NCBI GenBank assembly: GCA_012513625.1
Contig: JAAZBW010000250.1
Span: 1 to 21,402 of the forward strand
Reading direction: 5' to 3'
DNA length: 21,402 bases
From: Actinomycetales bacterium
GTDB lineage: Bacteria; Actinomycetota; Actinomycetes; Actinomycetales; Actinomycetaceae
Of this stretch, positions 14,990 to 21,402 are shown piece after piece. The position numbers and the translations under genes were made by a program. The number at the start of each line of letters is the position of its first letter. The stretch's first letter is position 1. Under the pieces are notes generated by a model that was not told where the DNA came from, ran no database searches, and was given only the letters and a program-made list of their open reading frames with translations.

Positions 14990-15859
14990 ATGCATACCGA
15001 GATCCCGTTCCACAACATCGACCCGAGCTTCAACATCGGGCCACTCGAGATCCACTGGTACGGGGTCATGTACCTGTTCGGGTTCCTCGCGGCGTGGCTG
15101 CTCGGCCGCCAACGCGCGCGCCGGGGCACATGGGGCTGGACCACCGACGACGTCACCGACCTCATCCTGTACGCCGCCATCGGCGTGATCGCGGGTGGCC
15201 GGCTCGGATATGTGCTTTTCTACGCCCTCGGCGACTTCCTCGCCGATCCACTCTCGCTCTTCCGCCTCAGCGGCGGCGGTATCACGGGTATGTCCTTCCA
15301 CGGCGGCCTCATCGGTGTGCTGCTGGCGCTCTGGCTGTTCGCCCGCCGCCAGAAGCGGCCGTTCTGGGCGGTCATGGACTTCATCGCGCCCCTGGTTCCG
15401 CTCGGGCTCGGTTTCGGCCGGATCGGCAACTTTATCAATGGAGAACTCTGGGGTGCGCCCACGGATCTGCCGTGGGGTATTCGCTTTCCCTCGGGTGGCG
15501 ACATCCCGCGTCACCCCACGATGCTCTACGAGGCGTTCCTCGAGGGGCTCGTCCTGTTCCTGATCCTCTGGTGGATCTCCTCACGCCGCCCGCCGATGGG
15601 CGTGGTCTCCGGCTGGTTCCTCATCGGCTACGGCGTATTCCGCACCGGGATCGAGTTCGTTCGCGAGCCTGATGCCCACATCGGCTACCTGTTCGGCGGC
15701 TGGCTCACGATGGGCATGGTCCTCTCCATCCCGATGATCCTGCTCGGCATCCTGCTGCTCGCGTGGGCGAAACGGAAGGACGAGTACCCCCCGGAGCGGC
15801 CGGTCGAGACCGAGGACAGCGAGACCGCCGGGATCACGGACGGCGAGAGCGCGGACTAG
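14990..15859 (+). CDS. lgt: Phosphatidylglycerol-prolipoprotein diacylglyceryl transferase, proteobacterial-type
   Basis: Lgt is the inner-membrane enzyme that adds diacylglycerol from phosphatidylglycerol to the lipobox Cys of prolipoproteins, the first step of lipoprotein maturation. This 289-residue protein has about seven membrane segments, MSFHGGLIG at 101-109 (H104 equals the essential E. coli H103) and the Lgt signature GRIGNFINGELWG at 143-155 with R144. Actinobacterial Lgt usually reads GRxGNxFNQELxG here and carries a long charged tail; this one reads like E. coli/Pseudomonas Lgt along most of its length, including IHWYGVMYL, PRHPTMLYE and VSGWFLIGYGVFRTGIEF. Its tail is short and acidic. 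It is not next to trp genes, the usual actinobacterial place. It converges on trmB, sharing the CTAG stop overlap. Possible horizontal transfer or second copy. Confidence 0.95.
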   Translation: MHTEIPFHNIDPSFNIGPLEIHWYGVMYLFGFLAAWLLGRQRARRGTWGWTTDDVTDLILYAAIGVIAGGRLGYVLFYALGDFLADPLSLFRLSGGGITGMSFHGGLIGVLLALWLFARRQKRPFWAVMDFIAPLVPLGLGFGRIGNFINGELWGAPTDLPWGIRFPSGGDIPRHPTMLYEAFLEGLVLFLILWWISSRRPPMGVVSGWFLIGYGVFRTGIEFVREPDAHIGYLFGGWLTMGMVLSIPMILLGILLLAWAKRKDEYPPERPVETEDSETAGITDGESAD

Positions 15860-16538
15860 ATCCGGTAGGCCGTCACATCCCGGATCGCGCGGCCCGCCGC
15901 CGTCCCCTTCTTCTCGAACCGCGTGAGCACCCGCCCCTCCCAGCGCGGCGACCATCCGTCCGCGTCGGTGCGGAAGTCCGGGGAGGCGGTGACCACGTCA
16001 CGCATCTGCCGTCCGTAGTCCTCCCAGTCCGTGGCGAGCCGCCAGACGCCACCACTCTGCAGCACCCGGGCGACGGCGGAGGCGAACCCCTCGTTCACGA
16101 GCCGCCTCTTGCGGTGGCGGAGTTTCGGCCAGGGGTCCGGGAAGAAGGTCCACACCTCGGCAGCGCACGCGTCCGGTAGGGCGTGACCGAGGAGTGCCGC
16201 CGCGTCCGCCTGCACGATGCGGAGGTTCGTCACCTCGGCCTCCACCGCGTGCCAGATTGTGCTCGCGAGTCCCTCTCGCCAGACCTCGATGGCAAGCACG
16301 TTCCTACCCGGGTTCGCCGCCGCGTACGCCACCGCCTGGTGACCGCCCCCGGAACCCACCTCGAGGACCAACGGGGCGTCGACGTCGGGAAAGAGACCCC
16401 TGAGGGAGAACTCCTCCGGCTGGAGGGTGTCCACGTAGCCGTCCCCGTCCGCGCCCACGAGGTAGCGGTGCCCGTGCACGGCGAGTGCCATGGCCCAGCG
16501 GCCCTTCAGCCTCCCGCCGGTGCGCGCGAAGGAGCGCA

Positions 16539-16539
<1 letters not shown>
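15856..16539 (-). CDS. trmB: tRNA (guanine-N7-)-methyltransferase TrmB
   Basis: TrmB uses SAM to methylate G46 in the tRNA variable loop. The protein has 227 residues. The N-terminus RSFARTGGRL resembles the Arg-rich SFVRR region of actinobacterial TrmB. SAM-binding motif I is LEVGSGGGHQ (59-68, with Ser where Gly-Phe/Cys is more usual), then IEVWREGL (84-91), the ADA segment at 111-113, and the family signature FFPDPWPKLRHRKRRL at 132-147. RFEKKG near 207-212 is also typical. The GTG start shares one base with the lepA stop (TAGTG), so the two genes are co-transcribed and probably coupled. The stop overlaps the lgt stop on the other strand within CTAG, leaving no room for a terminator. Confidence 0.94.
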
Positions 16540-18389
<1,850 letters not shown>

Positions 18390-18465
18390 TGACGTCCTTC
18401 GGGAATGAGTGCACCCCATGATCCCACACGGAACACATTAGGCCCCGCGGGCGTTGTACCCCGTG

Positions 18466-18984
18466 ATGAACGAACAGGGACTCGGACGGATCATCCGCCT
18501 CGCAAATGCACCCGGGGCGGTCCTCGTGCGCGTGGCCGGGATGGCGGTGGTCCCATTCCTGGTGCTCGCGATTCTCGCGGTCCGCAACCAGCCCGCCGTG
18601 TTCGCCTGGATCCTCCTCGCACTCGCCGTCTTCCTCTCCGCTGGCGTGGCCTTCTTCGCGTGGCGCCGGGCCCGCCTCGCCGCCCTCGTGGACGAGGCGG
18701 AGGTGCATGCCGCGCGCGATTTGGAGCCGGTGGAGGTCCACGTGGCCGATCAGTTGGGCCAGCTCCAGGAGTTCGACGCCGAACGCAGGCTACGTCGAGA
18801 CACCTGGCTTCCCCGGGTGGAGGCCACTCAGCGCGCCCTCGTGCGCGCCGCGGGCGGAGTGGAACGCGCCCCCTTCCTGAAGGACGACCTGCGGGTGACC
18901 CTGATTGCGCTCCTCGTCACACTCGCCGCCGTTCCCGCGGGAACGCTCGGGACCTTCCTCGCGCTCCTCCACCTGATCGGCTGA
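18466..18984 (+). CDS. Hypothetical small membrane protein
   Basis: I do not recognise a family. The 172 residues hold two hydrophobic segments near the N-terminus (about 18-38 and 46-66), a charged region from 67 to about 140 that is probably cytosolic and partly helical, and a third hydrophobic segment at 144-171 ending at the C-terminus. There is no signal peptide cleavage site of clear quality. ATG 18466 is the most likely start, though GTG directly before it, or TTG 18454, are in frame; no ribosome binding site is visible. It is divergent from lepA and lies 16 bases upstream of the PemK/MazF-like gene on the same strand, so the pair may be co-transcribed. It carries one copy of the 16-bp palindrome (18930-18945). 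Confidence 0.75.
   Translation: MNEQGLGRIIRLANAPGAVLVRVAGMAVVPFLVLAILAVRNQPAVFAWILLALAVFLSAGVAFFAWRRARLAALVDEAEVHAARDLEPVEVHVADQLGQLQEFDAERRLRRDTWLPRVEATQRALVRAAGGVERAPFLKDDLRVTLIALLVTLAAVPAGTLGTFLALLHLIG
18930..18945. repeat. 16-bp palindrome, copy 3 (inside the membrane protein gene)
   Basis: The same exact 16 bases, read as VPAGT in the plus-strand membrane protein gene. Confidence 0.9.
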
Positions 18985-18987
18985 GGC

Positions 18988-18993
18988 TAGCCT
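18988..18993 (+). promoter_or_regulatory. Probable -10 (TAGCCT) for a leaderless PemK/MazF-like transcript
   Basis: TAGCCT ends 7 bases before GTG 19001, in the 16-base gap after the preceding stop codon. The same hexamer at nearly the same spacing precedes the DUF3097 and transporter genes. Confidence 0.5.
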
Positions 18994-19000
18994 TGGGGGC

Positions 19001-19558
19001 GTGAACTGGAAGTCCCTCCTCAACAGCCTGGGCCGGGAGGCCATCCGCGTCCTCGAGCGGACGGTGCAGTCGGCCCCGCGCCGCTCCGGCACCAGGGCGC
19101 TGAAGCCCTCGGGTGGCGAGCCCTCTCCGTACGGGACCGCCTCGGCCCGCGAGATCCATCTGGACGAGCTCCCCCGCTTCGACTACGTCCCCCACCTGGA
19201 TGGCGACGCCGATCCGGGCGAGGTGGTGTGGACGTGGGTGCCGTACGAGGACACGCCCGAGATGGGCAAGGACCGGCCGGTGCTCGTGCTCGCGCACCTC
19301 GGGAGGGACCTCGTGGTGGTCCAGCTCACCTCGAAGGACAAGGGCAATGACCGGGCGGAGGAGGCGCGCTTCGGGCGCCACTGGATCGATATCGGCTCAG
19401 GCGAGTGGGATCGGAGGGGCCGACCCTCGGAAGCGCGCATCGACCGCCTGCTGCGCGTGGGGCAGTCCGCGATCCGGCGCGAGGGCGGCATCCTCGGCGA
19501 GTCCGTCTTCCGTGCTGTGGTGGCCGCAGTCAGGGATGCGCACGCCCGCGGACTGTGA
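19001..19558 (+). CDS. PemK/MazF-like family protein, no visible antitoxin
   Basis: The protein has 185 residues. The first 60 or so are polar and of low complexity and may be disordered. The conserved part begins with VVWTWVPYEDTPEMGKDRPVLVLA (about 80-103), continues with LVVVQLTSKD (about 108-117) and WIDIGSGEWDRRGRPSEARIDRLLRV, and resembles the SH3-like barrel of PemK/MazF toxins (for instance the KDRPVLV strand). MazF toxins are usually near 110 residues and have an antitoxin gene directly upstream. Here the upstream gene codes for a membrane protein instead, so a toxin role is doubtful. Proteins of this kind occur in many actinobacteria beside rpsT and lepA and may do housekeeping work. 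GTG 19001 is supported by the TAGCCT hexamer. Confidence 0.75.
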   Translation: MNWKSLLNSLGREAIRVLERTVQSAPRRSGTRALKPSGGEPSPYGTASAREIHLDELPRFDYVPHLDGDADPGEVVWTWVPYEDTPEMGKDRPVLVLAHLGRDLVVVQLTSKDKGNDRAEEARFGRHWIDIGSGEWDRRGRPSEARIDRLLRVGQSAIRREGGILGESVFRAVVAAVRDAHARGL

Positions 19559-19588
19559 GCGATTCCGCACGTGCAGCGCCCTCCTGCG

Positions 19589-19745
19589 GTGACCGGCGCC
19601 GTCAGGCTTTGCTACTCTTGGCAGTTGGGTTTCCGTTCGGTCGGGCGGGCCCGAGCCGGTGGCACGCACCAGGTATCCCCACGCCTGCCAGTCCCGCTGC
19701 CGGCGAACCCTCGACGACCAGTACCACCCATCAGAAAGATCATCC
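19589..19745 (+). promoter_or_regulatory. rpsT promoter and roughly 120-base 5' leader
   Basis: A candidate promoter is GTGACC (19589-19594) with an 18-base spacer to TACTCT (19613-19618), preceded by TGC as in extended -10 elements. Transcription would start near 19625 and leave an untranslated leader of about 120 bases before the rpsT GTG, unlike the leaderless neighbours. The leader can form a GC hairpin at 19638-19658 with one bulge. A long leader fits ribosomal-protein autoregulation but no known motif was recognised. Confidence 0.5.
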
Positions 19746-20006
19746 GTGGCAAATATCAAGTCGCAGATCAAGCGCAACCGTACGAACGAGGAAGCGCGCA
19801 TGCGCAACCAGGCGGTAAAGAGCGAGCTCAAGACCTACGTGCGCAAGGTGCGTCAGGCTGTCGAGGCCGGTGACAAGGAAACCGCAACCGAGGCACTCTC
19901 GGCCGCGGGGCGCAAGCTGGACAAGGCTGTCTCCAAGGGAGTCATCCACAAGAACCAGGCTGCCAACCGGAAGTCGAAGCTGGCCAAGCACGTGAACGCC
20001 ATGTGA
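19746..20006 (+). CDS. rpsT: Small ribosomal subunit protein bS20
   Basis: bS20 binds 16S rRNA early in 30S assembly. The 86-residue product begins ANIKSQIKRNRTNEEARMRN and ends KSKLAKHVNAM, with the all-helical, Lys/Arg-rich composition and length of the family. The GTG at 19746 is the right start since the conserved ANIKSQIKR follows it at once; a longer in-frame reading from 19659 adds 29 unrelated residues. The upstream AGAAAG is a weak ribosome binding site. The gene stands alone, with its own promoter and a strong terminator 18 bases after the stop. It faces lepA across two small genes, close to the usual actinobacterial holA-rpsT-lepA arrangement. Confidence 0.97.
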   Translation: MANIKSQIKRNRTNEEARMRNQAVKSELKTYVRKVRQAVEAGDKETATEALSAAGRKLDKAVSKGVIHKNQAANRKSKLAKHVNAM

Positions 20007-20023
20007 CCCACGCGGGTTACGCG

Positions 20024-20057
20024 GAAAGAGGGGCACCCACTCGGGTGCCCCTCTTTC
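20024..20057. terminator. Bidirectional intrinsic terminator between rpsT and the glycosyltransferase
   Basis: GAAAGAGGGGCACCC (20024-20038) pairs perfectly with GGGTGCCCCTCTTTC (20043-20057) around the four-base loop ACTC. The stem ends in CTTTC on both strands, so it can stop rpsT from the left and the convergent glycosyltransferase gene from the right. Confidence 0.92.
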
Positions 20058-20075
20058 GTGTATGCCGACCGCGCC

Positions 20076-21197
20076 TCAGGCCACCTGGTACTCGGCAGCG
20101 GCGCGAAGCTCGGCGGCGAGGTGCCAATAGCCGATCAGGTCGTCGTTGATCGCCTCCCAGGAGCGGGTGAGTTCCCGGCGGCGGCCGGCCTCCCCCATGC
20201 TGCGGCGCAGTTCCGGGTCCTCCACGAGCCGTCGGATCGCCGCGCGCATCTCCTCCGGCCGGTCCGGGTCGAACAGGAATCCCGTCTCACCATCCACCAC
20301 CTGGTCCACGGGGCCGCCCTCGCCCGGCGCAACCACGGGAACGCCCGCGGCCATGGCCTCCTGGACCGTGAGTCCGAAGGTCTCGTGGCGGCCGGTGTGC
20401 ACGAACACATCGAGCGCCGTGTAGGCGGCGGCGAGTTGCTCTCCTCCGAGGCGGCCGGTGAACAGGGCCGTGGGGAGCGTGTTCTCGAGCTTGGGGCGGA
20501 TGGTGCCGTCTCCCACCACCACGAGGTCCGCGAGGTCCGCCACCGCTGCCAGTCGCTCCACCTCCTTCTCGGGGTTGAGCCGGCCGATGTAGCCCACCAC
20601 GGGGCGCCCCGTCCGATCGAACTGGGCGCGCAGACGGCGCCCGGTCTCGGAGTGGCGCTTCTCGGGCGTAAAGAGCTTCGAGTCCACGCCGTGCGGCCAG
20701 ACGATGACGTCCGAGATGCCCCAGGCGGTGAGGTCCGCGGCGGCAGCCGTGGAGGGTGCGAGGTTCACGTCCGCGTGCTGGTGGGTCCACCGCAGCCACT
20801 TGGTGGAGGATGCGGAGAGGAGCCCCAGGTGGTTGCGCTTGGAGAAGCCAGCGAGGTCGGTCTGGTAGACGGCGCATGTGGGGATCCCGCGGCGGTCCGC
20901 CGCCACGAGGGCCTGGAATCCGAGCGAGAACGGCGCGGCCGCGTGCACCACGTCCGGCTGGAACTGCTTGAGCGCCATGGTGACGGTACGGGTGGGAAAA
21001 CCCACCCGCATGCCGAGCCACGGAAACGAGGTGACCTCGATGACCGGGAAACCTCCGTACTCACGCGGCGCGGGGCCCGGGCAGATGACGAGCGCCTCGT
21101 GCCCCCGCATTGCCAGGTGGTCCAGCGTGCGGAGGACCGTGGTGGTCACGCCATTGATTGACGGCAGGAACGACTCAGCCGCGACAAGTACTCTCAC
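20076..21197 (-). CDS. GT4 family glycosyltransferase (MgtA/PimB-like)
   Basis: The 373-residue protein has the GT-B fold of family GT4. The N-terminal domain begins VRVLVAAESFLPSINGVTTTV, where the Gly/Asn loop binds acceptor and phosphate, and contains CAVYQTDLAGF. The C-terminal domain has VGYIGRLNPEKEVERL (200-215) and the EX7E motif E272-E280 within HETFGLTVQEAMAAG. It resembles the GDP-mannose-dependent mannosyltransferase MgtA of corynebacteria and mycobacteria, so a cell-envelope glycolipid is the likely product; donor and acceptor remain inferred. GTG 21197 is chosen because the conserved N-terminus starts there; an upstream TTG (21218) adds seven residues. No ribosome binding site is seen. 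It lies downstream of holA on the same strand, with a terminator between, and ends in the shared terminator with rpsT. Confidence 0.92.
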   Translation of the reverse strand: MRVLVAAESFLPSINGVTTTVLRTLDHLAMRGHEALVICPGPAPREYGGFPVIEVTSFPWLGMRVGFPTRTVTMALKQFQPDVVHAAAPFSLGFQALVAADRRGIPTCAVYQTDLAGFSKRNHLGLLSASSTKWLRWTHQHADVNLAPSTAAAADLTAWGISDVIVWPHGVDSKLFTPEKRHSETGRRLRAQFDRTGRPVVGYIGRLNPEKEVERLAAVADLADLVVVGDGTIRPKLENTLPTALFTGRLGGEQLAAAYTALDVFVHTGRHETFGLTVQEAMAAGVPVVAPGEGGPVDQVVDGETGFLFDPDRPEEMRAAIRRLVEDPELRRSMGEAGRRRELTRSWEAINDDLIGYWHLAAELRAAAEYQVA

Positions 21198-21248
21198 ACC
21201 ATCGAATCTGGCATACAAGCGAGCAAAAACCCCTCCGACTTGAGGACG

Positions 21249-21271
21249 AAAAGTGGCGCACCGAATGCGCC
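21249..21271 (-). terminator. Probable intrinsic terminator of holA
   Basis: On the minus strand GGCGCA (21271-21266), loop TTCGG, and TGCGCC (21260-21255) form a 6-bp GC stem followed by ACTTTTC. It begins 15 bases past the holA stop. A second weak hairpin ending in five T residues lies 12 bases further on (about 21224-21244) and may add to it. Confidence 0.65.
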
Positions 21272-21285
21272 CTTCGGCTTACCCG

Positions 21286-21402
21286 CTAGCGCCGGTTACG
21301 GGCGGCGGCTACCCGGAGGAGGGCGCGCTCGATCGCAAAGTCCGGGTCACGTGAGGCGCCCTTGACCTCTGCGTCGGCCTCCGCCACCGCCGTGATGGCA
21401 TC
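21286..21402 (-). CDS. holA: DNA polymerase III subunit delta, C-terminal end (runs off the right edge)
   Basis: Only the last 38 codons are inside the window. They read as a helix containing ITAVAEADAEVKG, then RDPDFAIERALLRVAAARNRR and a TAG stop. The AEADAEVKGxxRDPxxAIERALLRV pattern is the usual C-terminus of HolA, the clamp-loader delta subunit that opens the sliding clamp. Its position near rpsT, in the opposite orientation, matches the common holA-rpsT order in actinobacteria and supports the call. The clamp-loader ATPase-like domains lie beyond the window and could not be checked. Confidence 0.85.
   Translation of the reverse strand, partial: DAITAVAEADAEVKGASRDPDFAIERALLRVAAARNRR

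Noticed and set aside
14846..15514. Upstream extension of the HNH frame across the lgt gene
   Set aside because: A perfect AAGGAGG precedes ATG 14845, and the extension covers the opposite strand of lgt with no recognisable protein motifs.
19650..19670. GGTGGCACGC in the rpsT leader, slightly like a T-box specifier-pairing motif
   Set aside because: The rest of the T-box (specifier loop, antiterminator, terminator) is absent and rpsT is not a T-box target.

Overview
The window is GC-rich bacterial chromosome from an actinobacterium, probably of the Micrococcales. The reasons are the strong G/C third-position bias, the hrcA-dnaJ-phoH-ybeY-era and hemW-lepA-rpsT-holA gene order, a DUF3097 gene beside hrcA, a DUF222-HNH nuclease, and several genes that seem to be read as leaderless mRNAs. 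Genus and species cannot be fixed from the sequence alone. There are 22 supported protein genes, two of them cut by the window edges (era at the left, holA at the right). I saw no tRNA, rRNA, CRISPR array or insertion sequence.

Region 1 (1-5404, minus strand) is one tightly packed stress and ribosome-maturation operon: hrcA, dnaJ, phoH, ybeY, a CNNM/CorC-type CBS membrane protein and era. A CIRCE operator lies 20 bases upstream of hrcA, so HrcA probably represses its own operon. The last four genes overlap or abut (4, 1 and 4 bases), linking heat-shock control to rRNA maturation (YbeY, Era). The rsmE gene commonly found between dnaJ and phoH is absent here.

Region 2 (5485-12302) separates hrcA from hemW and is accessory. 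On the plus strand are a DUF3097 gene and a cytochrome P450. On the minus strand is a four-gene operon: a GPH-family MFS transporter, a CehA/McbA-type PHP metallohydrolase, a small cupin and a glutathionyl-hydroquinone-reductase-like GST. This looks like uptake and breakdown of an unknown, possibly aromatic, compound. A helix-hairpin-helix/DUF1801 fusion diverges from the transporter across a 49-base shared promoter.

Region 3 (12291-18389) holds hemW, a DUF222-HNH nuclease, lgt, trmB and lepA. The lgt resembles proteobacterial rather than actinobacterial Lgt. Region 4 (18466-21402) holds a small membrane protein, a PemK/MazF-like protein with no visible antitoxin, rpsT ending in a perfect 15-bp terminator hairpin, an MgtA-like GT4 glycosyltransferase and the end of holA.

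Two patterns cut across the genes. First, a TANNNT hexamer sits 6-8 bases before the start codon of at least seven genes, which predicts leaderless transcription. Second, an exact 16-bp palindrome, CGTTCCCGCGGGAACG, occurs three times inside coding sequence in different codon phases. I found no clear-cut new defence or mobile system. The best candidates for undescribed biology are the PHP/cupin/GST/transporter operon, the repeated palindrome and the atypical lgt.
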